The notes: generated by a model not told the origin, from the sequence alone. 38,498 nucleotides of DNA from a virus (IMGVR_UViG_3300005563_000024:1-38498); one strand, 5' to 3'. Shown: positions 29,092 to 36,557, numbered from the stretch's first letter. Program-made: numbers and translations.

Positions 29092-29109
29092 AATAGTGTC
29101 CGCACTATT
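29092..29109. promoter_or_regulatory. 18-bp palindrome, copy 2 (before the gpW-position gene)
   Basis: On the minus strand this is AATAGTGCGGACACTATT, overlapping the stop codon of the gene above (29105). It ends exactly 35 nt before ATG 29056. The shared form with copy 1 is AATAGTGC, two variable bases, ACACTATT. Confidence 0.65.
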
Positions 29110-29398
29110 TCAGCCGCGCCTGCGGTGGCGTCTCTACGTACTTTCTGCCACAGTGAGGACAGACGCAATCGGCCACGCGGATGCCATCCTGAATCGTGCG
29201 CCAACGCTCTACCTTGGGCGGCTCTTGCTGGGGAGTGCCACAGCACGGTGGGTGGCGCGATGCCAAAATGCGCAATGGAGGCGGGACATCGGGGTTCGGT
29301 TCCATTGGCACGGTGGCCATCCGCGGTTCGCTCTTGGGCGGTCGGCCCTGCTCCCGCTTTTCTGGCTTAGCCATGCGGTTCTGGGGGTCGATTGTCAT
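29105..29398 (-). CDS. Hypothetical Cys-cluster protein (97 aa)
   Basis: The ATG at 29398 overlaps the preceding stop (ATGA). The N-terminal two thirds are Pro/Lys-rich and probably disordered (MAKPEKREQGRPPKSEPRM). HPPCCG and CVCPHCGRKY near residues 50 and 80 form a zinc-ribbon-like pair. It ends PPQARLK. The stop lies in the second 18-bp palindrome. It may bind DNA or RNA, as inference only. Confidence 0.65.
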   Translation of the reverse strand: MTIDPQNRMAKPEKREQGRPPKSEPRMATVPMEPNPDVPPPLRILASRHPPCCGTPQQEPPKVERWRTIQDGIRVADCVCPHCGRKYVETPPQARLK

Positions 29399-29934
29399 GG
29401 ATCAATCCTTTGGACGGTGGTGCCGTGATCGGCCAAGATGGAAAAGGTTGCCCGGAGGTCTTCCCGCTCTCTGTCCCACCGGCTCCGGTTGCGGTCTTCG
29501 CCATGGTAGCCAGATGCGTCGGCAGTTTGCCAGGGGTCGAAGTCGGGACGGAACAGGTCGCAGCCATATAGGTCTATCCTGGTCGCGCCCATGTGCGAGG
29601 CATGGCAGAGCGCGGTCTGCACAGACCACGACATGGGGTGACCCTTGGCGTTGTGCTCCTCGATCAGCGGCACGTCGTCCCACGTGGTAATGTGCAAGCC
29701 GTGCCAGGATGGGCAGTCCTCTATGGACTTGGCCGTTGCGCCCATCGTAAGTAGGCCGAGGCGAGGGCGATAGGCGCCGATGGCTCGCTGGACAGCATTG
29801 GGGTCACCGGCTGCCAGCCAATCCGTTTTGATTAGCCGGATGGCAGTATTGACCGACCATGTTGCTTTGTATTGCACCAAGTCGATAGGGGCGCGCATCA
29901 GGCTTGGGCCGGGGCAGAGGACAGCGGCGATCAT
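29395..29934 (-). CDS. DUF115 / sialyltransferase-like protein (179 aa)
   Basis: ATG 29934 overlaps the upstream stop (ATGA), so the two extra residues from a GTG at 29940 are excluded. The opening MIAAVLCPGPSLMRAPIDLV has the (G/C)xGPSL nucleotide-binding turn of DUF115 proteins and of CstII-type (GT42) sialyltransferases. The second half carries MSWSVQTALCHASHMGATRI, DLYGCDLF, a strand-helix-strand of the same fold. It is two genes from a CMP-sugar synthetase, which makes a CMP-sugar-using transferase plausible. The fold call is moderate; the substrate is inferred from context only. Confidence 0.65.
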   Translation of the reverse strand: MIAAVLCPGPSLMRAPIDLVQYKATWSVNTAIRLIKTDWLAAGDPNAVQRAIGAYRPRLGLLTMGATAKSIEDCPSWHGLHITTWDDVPLIEEHNAKGHPMSWSVQTALCHASHMGATRIDLYGCDLFRPDFDPWQTADASGYHGEDRNRSRWDREREDLRATFSILADHGTTVQRIDP

Positions 29935-30329
29935 TGGCACATCTTCATGAAGGAGAAAAACAGTTCGGATATTTTCGGCCCAAACAGTTTCCCAATGCGC
30001 TTATCCCAATCGGGCCATATCTCCGCATAATCGCGGATTATGCCGCGCATCAAATCGGCGCATTCCCATGCGCTGATGTATTCTGCCCGCTGCTCTGGGC
30101 TCCATGCCTCATCGCTATAGACGCCCTGAACAAGAAAGGCGCCGCCCACTGTCAGGACATCCACCTGACGCAGCCACTCCACGTCTTCACGCGTGAAGCT
30201 ACGCACCTCTACCCATACGTTATTTGCCGACGCGGCAACGCGCAGGCCGTTTGGTGCCTCCGAGTGGACAGCGTGCCAGTTCCATAGGCGGTCGTTATGG
30301 GTCCTTAGCCTTAGGATTGGCGCGCTCAT
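29931..30329 (-). CDS. Hypothetical protein in the sugar cassette (132 aa)
   Basis: Overlaps both neighbours by 4 bases. The product MSAPILRLRTHNDRLWNWHA starts with a strand-rich, Trp-containing domain (NGLRVAASANNVWVEVRSFT, then REDVEWLRQVDVLTVGGAFL). It ends with an amphipathic helix (GPKISELFFSFMKMCQ). It sits between the CMP-sugar synthetase and the DUF115-like gene, so it may take part in the same pathway. No motif identifies the reaction. Confidence 0.65.
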   Translation of the reverse strand: MSAPILRLRTHNDRLWNWHAVHSEAPNGLRVAASANNVWVEVRSFTREDVEWLRQVDVLTVGGAFLVQGVYSDEAWSPEQRAEYISAWECADLMRGIIRDYAEIWPDWDKRIGKLFGPKISELFFSFMKMCQ

Positions 30330-31096
30330 CCGTTTCCCACAGTGAACGGGTGGCCGTTGAGCGTGACGCTTGAAAGCGTGAACGCGGGGCGCTTCTCATT
30401 CACCCCATGCACAACATGCACCGGAAAGTCGCTGCGCCCGCGCAATTCCTCCATCAGCGCAGGATAAAGCCGCCGCGTCTCGTCCAGGTCCTGCTGTGTG
30501 TCGATGTCCAGCACGCACCAGTGAGGCAATTCGGTCAGGAGCAGTGGCGTTCCCCACCGTTGGCCGGTCACAACCAGGTCGCGGGAAGCTATCTGGACGG
30601 TGTTTATCTCCTGTAAGTGGCGTGATTTCACGTCCTGAGAGCGGGGATACGGGGCTGGCGACCATGAGTTTTTGGCCTGTCCAGCCTCCACGGACCACAA
30701 CCACGGCACGGTTTTAGCCGCGGTGATGGCCGCAACGCACCCCGTGCGGTCCATATTTTGCAGCATTTCAGCGATCAGGCCGGGGGTGCGGAGGGGCGTT
30801 GTGGGGAGAAGCGTCACCACGCGATCAAAGCGGGTAGCCCAGCGGTCTTCCGCTTCGTTCAGGGCGTAGCGGATGGTGGCGCTGATGTCATCGGTGGGGC
30901 CGCACAGGTGCGGGCAATGGGCGATGGGGAGATTTGGCCAGTCGGTGGAGTCGGATGCGACGATGACACGCAGGCCAGCGGCGGCTGCCACGCTCGCTGC
31001 CAGATGCGCCAGCGATTCGCCGCAGAGTTCCTGCCAGTTCTTGCGCGGGAGGCGCGTGCTGCCGGCGCGGGCTGGGATAACACAGAGGGTGGTCAT
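30326..31096 (-). CDS. CMP-sugar synthetase (cytidylyltransferase, NeuA/KdsB type) (256 aa)
   Basis: The start MTTLCVIPARAGSTRLPRKN contains the CTP-binding signature of acylneuraminate and Kdo cytidylyltransferases (IPARxGSxRxPxKN). VIVASDSTDWPNL, then RVVTLLPTTPLRTPGLIAEM, VAAITAAKTVPW and CVLDIDTQQDLDET follow in the family order, with the metal-site Asp residues in the DSTD and LDIDT segments. Size is normal. It should join CTP and a nine- or eight-carbon sugar acid to make the CMP-sugar. The stop of the gene above is directly adjacent (TAAATG). It is rare to see this enzyme within a phage packaging-head region. Confidence 0.85.
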   Translation of the reverse strand: MTTLCVIPARAGSTRLPRKNWQELCGESLAHLAASVAAAAGLRVIVASDSTDWPNLPIAHCPHLCGPTDDISATIRYALNEAEDRWATRFDRVVTLLPTTPLRTPGLIAEMLQNMDRTGCVAAITAAKTVPWLWSVEAGQAKNSWSPAPYPRSQDVKSRHLQEINTVQIASRDLVVTGQRWGTPLLLTELPHWCVLDIDTQQDLDETRRLYPALMEELRGRSDFPVHVVHGVNEKRPAFTLSSVTLNGHPFTVGNG

Positions 31097-31489
31097 TTAT
31101 GGCGCGCTCCTTAGCGTTGCTCTTCTGTGTTGAACCCCACGCAGAGTGCGACCGATGGTCGCCGACACCTCAAGCTCCGTCATCTTAGACCGAGCGATGG
31201 CGTCCTCATCTGCGGTCCACCTGAGACGACGCGCGTATGCTGCACGCTCCGTATTCTTCGACGCTAGGGACGTGTACGACCTAACGCCACACCGCCGCTC
31301 AGCGCTATCAATCCTGGACTTTTTCTTTTTCTCCCCGTTGACTGCCTGCCATTTCCTCACGCTCCGGTTTCTGGATTCCAGATAGACGGTTCTGACTTTC
31401 TGTGCGTGGCACCGACCGCAATAACGCCGACCGCAATTCTTTTGCAATAACTCCATGTCGCAGACGCGGCAATATAAATCACGCGCCAT
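31097..31489 (-). CDS. Zinc-binding and Myb/HTH-like protein (130 aa)
   Basis: GGAGTTTTGAT precedes ATG 31489. Residues 1-30 contain two Cys pairs (YCRVCDMELLQKNCGRRYCGRCHAQ). A very basic middle (YLESRNRSVRKWQAVNGEKK...) leads to RRLRWTADEDAIARSKMTEL, then EVSATIGRTLRGVQHRR, about 85-125. The last part matches the SANT/Myb helix pattern (WTxxED...IGRT..GVQHRR), so this is probably a DNA-binding protein. It lies inside the sugar/methyltransferase insert and may control it, or belong to a mobile-gene group with similar Cys plus HTH design. Confidence 0.65.
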   Translation of the reverse strand: MARDLYCRVCDMELLQKNCGRRYCGRCHAQKVRTVYLESRNRSVRKWQAVNGEKKKKSRIDSAERRCGVRSYTSLASKNTERAAYARRLRWTADEDAIARSKMTELEVSATIGRTLRGVQHRRATLRSAP

Positions 31490-31490
31490 A

Positions 31491-32012
31491 TCAAAACTCC
31501 ACAACAATAGCGAAGCGGGAACTATCCGCCTCAATGTGACGACCGCGGATGGTCGCGGTCGGGAAGTGTTCACGCAGCTTCTCGGTCCACCACGGCATGG
31601 GCTCTTGGATTAGGTGCAATTCGACCTGTTCGCCGTTGACGGCGTGAACGTCGGACATGTTGGCGATGGTGAGGAGGAGGCCCTTGGTGGCGAATAGGCG
31701 CATGTCGCGCAGGGTGGCGTCAATCTCGTCCTCCGGGATGTGCTCCAGAACGTCACAGGAAATTATCCAGTCCCAAGTATTGCCTACAAATGGGGACGGA
31801 TAGCTGGTTGCCGGGTCACAACCATGGGCTGCGCCTAGCGTGTCGGCGTTGATATAGTCCACCAATTCACCGCGGCCACAGCCCCAATCGAGGAACGTCG
31901 CCGGTCCTTTGGCGACAATATCAGGGAGGATGGCGCGGGCGCACTTGAGCCCGTCAGGCATGTAGCCGTGATCGTAGAGCCAGCGGTAATCGGAGAGGGT
32001 GGCGGATCTCAT
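31491..32012 (-). CDS. Class I SAM-dependent methyltransferase (173 aa)
   Basis: Motif I FLDWGCGRGELVDYI (residues 39-53) and the acidic strand ISCDVLEHIPEDEIDATL (post-I/IV) are typical of class I methyltransferases with a UbiE/glycan type C-terminus (LFATKGLLLTIANM). The protein is short but has a complete core. In this cassette it could methylate a sugar or a sugar-acid intermediate; methylation of protein or DNA is not excluded. It overlaps the preceding gene by ATGA, and its stop is 1 base from the next gene's ATG. Confidence 0.85.
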   Translation of the reverse strand: MRSATLSDYRWLYDHGYMPDGLKCARAILPDIVAKGPATFLDWGCGRGELVDYINADTLGAAHGCDPATSYPSPFVGNTWDWIISCDVLEHIPEDEIDATLRDMRLFATKGLLLTIANMSDVHAVNGEQVELHLIQEPMPWWTEKLREHFPTATIRGRHIEADSSRFAIVVEF

Positions 32013-32197
32013 TTGCGCAACCTGATTTTATGGCGAAGGCGGCGGGGCAAGTGATACCCAAGCGAATGGCGGTAATAGCGGCTTGGGATCCTGACGATGA
32101 ATGGCTCATTATCGCATGAGATGGAAACGGTCAGCATGTATGCCGCATCGCTCTGTGGGTAGACACTTGCGCTCGCATAGCGGACGAGCGCAGTCAT
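32009..32197 (-). CDS. Small basic hypothetical protein (62 aa)
   Basis: ATG 32197 follows GGGGGAAGAA and overlaps the preceding stop. Another ATG 12 bases upstream lacks a ribosome site. MTALVRYASASVYPQSDAAY is strand-rich (MLTVSISCDNEPFIVRIPSR), followed by a basic end (YHLPRRLRHKIRLRK). A small nucleic-acid-binding beta protein is possible. Confidence 0.65.
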   Translation of the reverse strand: MTALVRYASASVYPQSDAAYMLTVSISCDNEPFIVRIPSRYYRHSLGYHLPRRLRHKIRLRK

Positions 32198-32322
32198 TTC
32201 TTCCCCCATCGCTTGTTTGCCGCATTGCGCGCAGCCTCCGACCGATGCGTCGGTGTCATGTTCGCATTGCGCTTAGCTGCGCCGCGCTTGCCGAGCTTCA
32301 CTGCTGCCGGGTCTTTCTTCAT
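32194..32322 (-). CDS. Small very basic protein (42 aa)
   Basis: MKKDPAAVKLGKRGAAKRNA continues NMTPTHRSEAARNAANKRW and ends GKK, about one third Lys/Arg. Both ends overlap neighbours by 4 bases (ATGA). It is of the same general kind as the 44-residue protein at 10664 (TPEQRS/TPTHRSEAAR), a style of tiny phage proteins with unknown function, possibly condensing or coating nucleic acid. Confidence 0.65.
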   Translation of the reverse strand: MKKDPAAVKLGKRGAAKRNANMTPTHRSEAARNAANKRWGKK

Positions 32323-32537
32323 TTGGATTTGAAGTATCCGCGCAGAAACTCGACTGCGCCCGACTCAATGGCCCGGTCTATCTGGCTGGACGAAAGCAAT
32401 AGGTCTGCCGCGATTCTTGCCTTTTCGTTGGCGGCCATGGCGGAATCGCGCGCCGCTTTGCGCTTATGGCTCCGCTCTTTGTCCCGAATCTCGTCGCTGT
32501 CCATTTCGGCATGCTCAGCGCCGGGAATGAAAGTCAA
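32319..32537 (-). CDS. Small helical charged protein (72 aa)
   Basis: A TTG at 32537 overlaps the terminase stop by 4 bases (TTGA); an ATG at 32504 (MDSDEIRDKERSHKRK) is the alternative. The product is almost all charged helix (DEIRDKERSHKRKAARDSAM, EKARIAADLLLSSSQIDRAI) ending FLRGYFKSK. Directly behind the large terminase, it could be a packaging accessory or head-joining protein. The start is uncertain. Confidence 0.6.
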   Translation of the reverse strand: MTFIPGAEHAEMDSDEIRDKERSHKRKAARDSAMAANEKARIAADLLLSSSQIDRAIESGAVEFLRGYFKSK

Positions 32538-34501
32538 CGCCGAATCCCAACCGACCCAATCCGCCCATACTTCACCGGCTTGCGCTGAGCGTTGACGGTT
32601 TGCAGACCGGCGCGGAACCGCGACAGGGCAAGCGCATAGGTGAACACGTCCAGCAGATCATGGCGACTATGCGCCTTGTCGTTCCAGAACCCCTCAACGT
32701 GCTCAGCCCCCTTCATCGTTGGCTCAACCCACACCTTGCCGCTAAGATGCAAAAGGAGCATGTCCTTGGCGTCAAGTCCGCGGGGCAGCATCCCGGAGTC
32801 GGGTGTATATGCCGGGCGCAAGAGGGATGCATGTAACCAGCGGCGAACCGTGTCAGCCAGCACGTTGTATAAATAGATCGGCCATCCTTCGGGCTGTCGT
32901 AACTCAAGGAACGCCTTTGCCTCTGGCGGAAGGTCGGGGATTAGTTTCCCTAATCTGGAAAACCCCTCCTTATGGGCGCCGCGCACCGCGCGCCAGTTGG
33001 GCATGCCACGCAGCCAATTCACAATCTCACTCGTCACATCACCGTCACCTACGTCTATGCCACGCAGGCCGGGGAGCGGGCGTAATATTTCCTTGCCGCC
33101 CTCCTTGGTCCAGCCCTCATTGAACTTCGCGTCAATCAGGACATTGATGCGGCGACGATCACCGGCAGTCGGGGCACGAGTCACCTCTCCGCGCTCCATC
33201 GGCACGAGCATTTCATAGCCCCAATCAATCGCGCACCAGCGGTCATCCGGTCCGATACCAGCAACGCCCCAATAATGCCTGTTATCCTGAACGTCAACGG
33301 CGCCGGTCAGATGCGTTACCCAATGCGGGACAATTCTTTTGTCGTAGTCACTCAGGGCACTAATGGAGGCCAGTCCTTTGTTCGTAATGGCCAGCGCGCC
33401 CATCGGCGGAACATACGGACGGCACCACAGCTTATTCATCGCCGTGCGCATCAGTGACGAGTCGAACGATTCCTTCCGCTTCGCGCTGCGCATGTCCTCA
33501 CAGACGGATGATAGCACAACCATGTGATAATCGAGGCACGTTGTTAGTTCGGAATAAATGCGGTTATCGTACTGCCCGAGAATTCGCTTCCCGTCCACGA
33601 TCCGATCATTCATGCCGCACATGATGAGATTGTTGAGTGCGTCTTTGCGGTCGTCCTCTGACCAGACCACGGCACACAGCGGACAGGTGATCGCGCAGGC
33701 TTCAATGTCCAGGTGTTCGAGTTCGGGGATGAAGTAGCCCTTGCAGTGGGGGCAGCGATGGTGCGCCCGGTGTTGGCTGCCCTCCTTGATGAAGGTCAGG
33801 ATGGGGTGCGCAGTGGATGGGTCGCTGGGATCTTGCGCCTCGCGGCCTGTGGAGTCGTTGACGGTGGAGGCGACGTAGGCGCGACCGTCGATGCCGTAGG
33901 AATTGATTCGTTTGCAGACGTTCTTGAGCTTGCCCGCGTCCACGGCGTCGTCTGCCTCATCGACCACAATCGTCTGGGCTGTAACGCTAGCGGTTGCTGT
34001 CTCACGTTTGCCAGTGCCCATTGCGGTGAAATACATCCGGCCAGCGACTAGCGATGTGGCAGGATCGCGGAACGTCAGGACAGCAGGACGGCCACCCTTC
34101 GACCCCGGCCCCTTAGTTGGCATCCATGGGCCATAACCCATGCCAATGATGGAAGGGGAGAGCTTCCCCTCCCATGACTTCGATAGGAGGTCCAGCGATG
34201 GCAGTACATAGACAACCGGCTGACGGTGCTCGGTTAGGTGATAGAGCGTGGGCGACATGATCGCTCGCAGAGTCTTCCCTGACTGTGATGGAGCGGCGAT
34301 GATGAACCACGACCAGAGGCCCGCGTCCACCTCATGCACGTACTGGTCCTGAACCGGCTCCGTGGCGGTGATCCAGAGATGGCCGGCGCTGGGACCGTCA
34401 GGGAGGCGCACAGTATCGCAGAACGCGCTGAACGTCTTGGCCTCACGGCGTGGGCGCACGTCGGCGGCGAAGCGGCGATTGAGGGGGGCGAGGGCGATCA
34501 T
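32534..34501 (-). CDS. Large terminase subunit, GpA family (655 aa)
   Basis: The motor domain has Walker A APSQSGKT (residues 70-77) and Walker B TIVVDEADD, preceded by a conserved ATASVTAQ segment. Two Cys pairs (CPHCKGYF, CPLCAVVW, about 250-280) form the zinc site common in GpA terminases. The nuclease domain is seen in LTGAVDVQDNRHYWGVAGIG, DDRWCAIDWGYE, and RHDLLDVFTYALAL near the end. This is the lambda gpA-like packaging motor that cuts and pumps DNA. Start ATG 34501 overlaps the upstream small gene by ATGA. Confidence 0.93.
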   Translation of the reverse strand: MIALAPLNRRFAADVRPRREAKTFSAFCDTVRLPDGPSAGHLWITATEPVQDQYVHEVDAGLWSWFIIAAPSQSGKTLRAIMSPTLYHLTEHRQPVVYVLPSLDLLSKSWEGKLSPSIIGMGYGPWMPTKGPGSKGGRPAVLTFRDPATSLVAGRMYFTAMGTGKRETATASVTAQTIVVDEADDAVDAGKLKNVCKRINSYGIDGRAYVASTVNDSTGREAQDPSDPSTAHPILTFIKEGSQHRAHHRCPHCKGYFIPELEHLDIEACAITCPLCAVVWSEDDRKDALNNLIMCGMNDRIVDGKRILGQYDNRIYSELTTCLDYHMVVLSSVCEDMRSAKRKESFDSSLMRTAMNKLWCRPYVPPMGALAITNKGLASISALSDYDKRIVPHWVTHLTGAVDVQDNRHYWGVAGIGPDDRWCAIDWGYEMLVPMERGEVTRAPTAGDRRRINVLIDAKFNEGWTKEGGKEILRPLPGLRGIDVGDGDVTSEIVNWLRGMPNWRAVRGAHKEGFSRLGKLIPDLPPEAKAFLELRQPEGWPIYLYNVLADTVRRWLHASLLRPAYTPDSGMLPRGLDAKDMLLLHLSGKVWVEPTMKGAEHVEGFWNDKAHSRHDLLDVFTYALALSRFRAGLQTVNAQRKPVKYGRIGSVGIRR

Positions 34502-34683
34502 GTCGGATTATGACATCTCGTGCGACCAGCCACCTCATCAGCGACGGCCTCTCGCATACTGAGCACTTGGATGTCATAGTATGGACATTCCGTGAAGCGG
34601 ACACGCCGCACATCGGCACGCATCGCGCGCTCTGCCGCACGAGTGGCTTCCGATTTCTTTGGGGCCATGTCGCTGCGTCTCAT
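34498..34683 (-). CDS. Small Arg-rich protein between the terminase genes (61 aa)
   Basis: ATG 34683 overlaps the small-terminase stop (ATGA), and its own stop overlaps the large terminase start. The product MRRSDMAPKKSEATRAAERA is a charged helix (MRADVRRVRFTECPYYDIQV), ending AVADEVAGRTRCHNPT. It may assist terminase assembly; the family is not known. MAPKKSE at residue 6 is an alternate start. Confidence 0.6.
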   Translation of the reverse strand: MRRSDMAPKKSEATRAAERAMRADVRRVRFTECPYYDIQVLSMREAVADEVAGRTRCHNPT

Positions 34684-35171
34684 TTCATTCCCTCCACCCC
34701 ATCCGCCACCGCCGTCCGTACCTTGCCGATCCATTCATCCGCGCGCTTCTGGGCTGCCAGGAGCTTATCGGCGGGGATGAGGTCGCGCAGGAGTTCGGGG
34801 AGGGTGGCGAGTTGTTGCTTGATGATCTGTGCCACTTCCTCGTCACGGGTGCGCATGATCTCACGGGTGACGACCTGGCCAGCGTCGATGGCATCCTGAC
34901 GGGCTGCGGAACGGGTGCGATAGATTTCAGCGCGCACTTGCTCCAGGTTCTTCACGTCAGGCCAGGACTGAGGCGGGCCGACAACGCTCACGTAGGAGGC
35001 GATCATCTTGTCCACGTCGGGGTCGGACGTGACGGGGAGTGCCTGAGCGGGATCGAAGTCCGGATCCGGCTCCTGTTGACCTGGCTGGTCAACTCTGGTC
35101 CCGGTGCCGCGGGCGATACCGGAGGCACGTCCAGCCTTGCGACCAGCGGCGCGTTGGGCTTCGGTGCTCAT
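34680..35171 (-). CDS. Probable small terminase subunit (163 aa)
   Basis: ATG 35171 overlaps the preceding stop (ATGA). MSTEAQRAAGRKAGRASGIA is a basic N-terminus. Residues 50-163 are helical: VDKMIASYVSVVGPPQSWPD, NLEQVRAEIYRTRSAARQDA, EEVAQIIKQQLATLPELLRD, then QKRADEWIGKVRTAVADGVE. The helical, oligomer-like character and the place before the large terminase match small terminase subunits, which recognise phage DNA. The N-terminus could be the DNA-binding part. The family is not certain. Confidence 0.65.
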   Translation of the reverse strand: MSTEAQRAAGRKAGRASGIARGTGTRVDQPGQQEPDPDFDPAQALPVTSDPDVDKMIASYVSVVGPPQSWPDVKNLEQVRAEIYRTRSAARQDAIDAGQVVTREIMRTRDEEVAQIIKQQLATLPELLRDLIPADKLLAAQKRADEWIGKVRTAVADGVEGMK

Positions 35172-35452
35172 TGTTTCCACTCCAAAATGGCATAGATGTC
35201 GGGACCGAGGCGGACACGGGACGAGCAGGTGCCAGCGGCAACGCTTCCGGGCGTCGCGCTGTCGATGTAATCGCGCACGGTGATCTCCGCTTCGTGGTCG
35301 ATCAGGTTTCGGTGAACCTGTGATCGCTCGCAGCTAGGCCAGCCGCTGTTGGCGAGGGCCATCATTGCGAGGTCAACGCTGTCCTTGGCGATCAGTCCGA
35401 TGGGCTCGCCATGGCACGTGTGAATGATGTAAACGTGGGCGACTGTGCTCAT
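35168..35452 (-). CDS. Hypothetical protein (94 aa)
   Basis: MSTVAHVYIIHTCHGEPIGL is a beta-alpha start, then KDSVDLAMMALANSGWPSCE and a strand-rich second half (AEITVRDYIDSATPGSV, YAILEWKQ). Similar short proteins with a VYIIHTCHGEPIG-type opening occur near the 59-residue gene type at 2882, suggesting a related small phage fold. Overlaps on both sides are 4 bases. Function unknown. Confidence 0.65.
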   Translation of the reverse strand: MSTVAHVYIIHTCHGEPIGLIAKDSVDLAMMALANSGWPSCERSQVHRNLIDHEAEITVRDYIDSATPGSVAAGTCSSRVRLGPDIYAILEWKQ

Positions 35453-35688
35453 TGCGCGTACGCCCCGAAGACATCGGCCATGGTGAATGCGCCACGGCCA
35501 CGCTCAGGGCTACAGCGGACCATGCAGCGGATGCTGGTGGTCTTGTGATTGAAGCCGGAACCATCGCGCAGACGGGCGGCAATGGCCAATGCGCGAGCTT
35601 CACAGAGGCTGTTGTGATGGACGGCGTACTCCTTGCCGTCGAGGAAGGTCGCCAGGAAGAAGAATGGGCCTGCGTCGGGGTCGGTCAT
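35449..35688 (-). CDS. Hypothetical protein, first gene of the packaging operon (79 aa)
   Basis: AAGGACATCCC precedes ATG 35688. The product MTDPDAGPFFFLATFLDGKE is strand-rich with a short helix (CEARALAIAARLRDG) and ends MADVFGAYAQ. It lies 47 bases after an extended -10 promoter candidate, so it is probably the first gene transcribed with the terminase and head genes. No known family. Confidence 0.65.
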   Translation of the reverse strand: MTDPDAGPFFFLATFLDGKEYAVHHNSLCEARALAIAARLRDGSGFNHKTTSIRCMVRCSPERGRGAFTMADVFGAYAQ

Positions 35689-35734
35689 GGGATGTCCTTG
35701 TTGCGTGGTTGTTGAGAAACGGTCAAAGCGTTCA

Positions 35735-35743
35735 CTTATATCA
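35735..35743 (-). promoter_or_regulatory. Extended -10 promoter candidate for the structural operon
   Basis: On the minus strand TGATATAAG matches the extended -10 form (TGnTATAAT) with one mismatch in the hexamer. No good -35 exists. An upstream hairpin (cgaggg / ccctcg, plus-strand 35752-35768) sits where a -35 would be. The start would be near 35728, ahead of the gene beginning at 35688. Confidence 0.5.
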
Positions 35744-36124
35744 GTTTGATACGAGGGAAACCCCCTCGATGCGGTTTACCGACGCCGATGGACCACCCGC
35801 CCAGGAGGGACCCAAGACGCCAGGAGGCACGTACAGCCACGATCTCTCCGCATAGCCTCCACGACACGTTCCGCCATTATCCCCTCTCAAATCGCCTGCA
35901 TTCGCCTCTAATCGCCATGTCATAACGCGCACATGATGCGACTGACAAGGGGTTACGTGCATACGCTTGGCTTCCTTCATTGGCATCCTCATGGGATTTG
36001 ATCCTATCCAATTTGGTCCTATCGTAGTTGTCCTTGCAATCGCCTCCCCAAGTACGACAGACGACACGTCGTCGGACGGTTGCCTGACCCGTCTCTCAAC
36101 GACCTTGATTGGATTGCCAGTCAT
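35741..36124 (-). CDS. Uncertain ORF (127 aa) with a competing 33-aa frame
   Basis: ATG 36124 overlaps the preceding stop (TGATG), but the product (MTGNPIKVVERRVRQPSDDV, many Arg, Gly and Ser) has little secondary-structure signal and its end lies within the promoter candidate. A competing frame at 35776-35877 has a very good ribosome site (GAGAGGGGATA) and encodes MAERVVEAMRRDRGCTCLLA..., 33 residues. Either frame could be the gene, or much of this 430-base stretch may be regulatory. A near-palindrome, gacgac ac gtcgtc, lies at 36060-36073. Confidence 0.35.
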   Translation of the reverse strand: MTGNPIKVVERRVRQPSDDVSSVVLGEAIARTTTIGPNWIGSNPMRMPMKEAKRMHVTPCQSHHVRVMTWRLEANAGDLRGDNGGTCRGGYAERSWLYVPPGVLGPSWAGGPSASVNRIEGVSLVSN

Positions 36125-36312
36125 CAGTTCACACTCGGCCTATACCGCTCACCCGCTGACATAGGCGCAACGCTGAACGGCGCATCCTTTATTGTATCAT
36201 GCACAACGCTCAGCCATGGCGTTCCCCATGCCCTGTGACCACATATCTGGCATTGCCAGTACGATGCACCAACAACCAGTACGTTGTCCATAGTTTCTCC
36301 GCAGCACTTCAT
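36124..36312 (-). CDS. Small zinc-ribbon-like protein (62 aa)
   Basis: MKCCGETMDNVLVVGASYWQ with CQICGHRAWG gives the pattern CC...CxxCG typical of a small zinc ribbon. ATG 36312 overlaps the preceding gene's stop (ATGA). Such small ribbons are frequent in phage accessory regions and may bind nucleic acid. No specific function is proposed. Confidence 0.7.
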   Translation of the reverse strand: MKCCGETMDNVLVVGASYWQCQICGHRAWGTPWLSVVHDTIKDAPFSVAPMSAGERYRPSVN

Positions 36313-36557
36313 GTCTCCTTCTCCATCTCTTTCCTCACTTCACTCTCATGCCAATCGTACCTATCCCCATTGGCATTCCCCTCATCCCATGCTTGCTGGA
36401 CCAATACACGCAGCCTCTTGATCTCACACTTGAGCCCCCACGTAAACCGATCCCGGCAATCGCAGGTGCAATACTCGGAAAGCCTAGCGTAGGTTAGCGC
36501 ACTCGGATTGAGTATGGTTGCCATGGGCCTCTGGCAGATGTCGCAGAGGGCGGTCAT
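36309..36557 (-). CDS. Hypothetical Cys-cluster protein (82 aa)
   Basis: The product MTALCDICQRPMATILNPSA has CDIC and CTCDCRDRFTWGLKC, enough for a zinc site. A helix EIKRLRVLVQQAWDEGNANG and a charged tail EVRKEMEKET follow. The ATG at 36557 lies 1 base after the stop of the gene above (TGACATG), and translation is probably coupled. The upstream frame extension to 36740 is antisense-like and rejected. Confidence 0.7.
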   Translation of the reverse strand: MTALCDICQRPMATILNPSALTYARLSEYCTCDCRDRFTWGLKCEIKRLRVLVQQAWDEGNANGDRYDWHESEVRKEMEKET

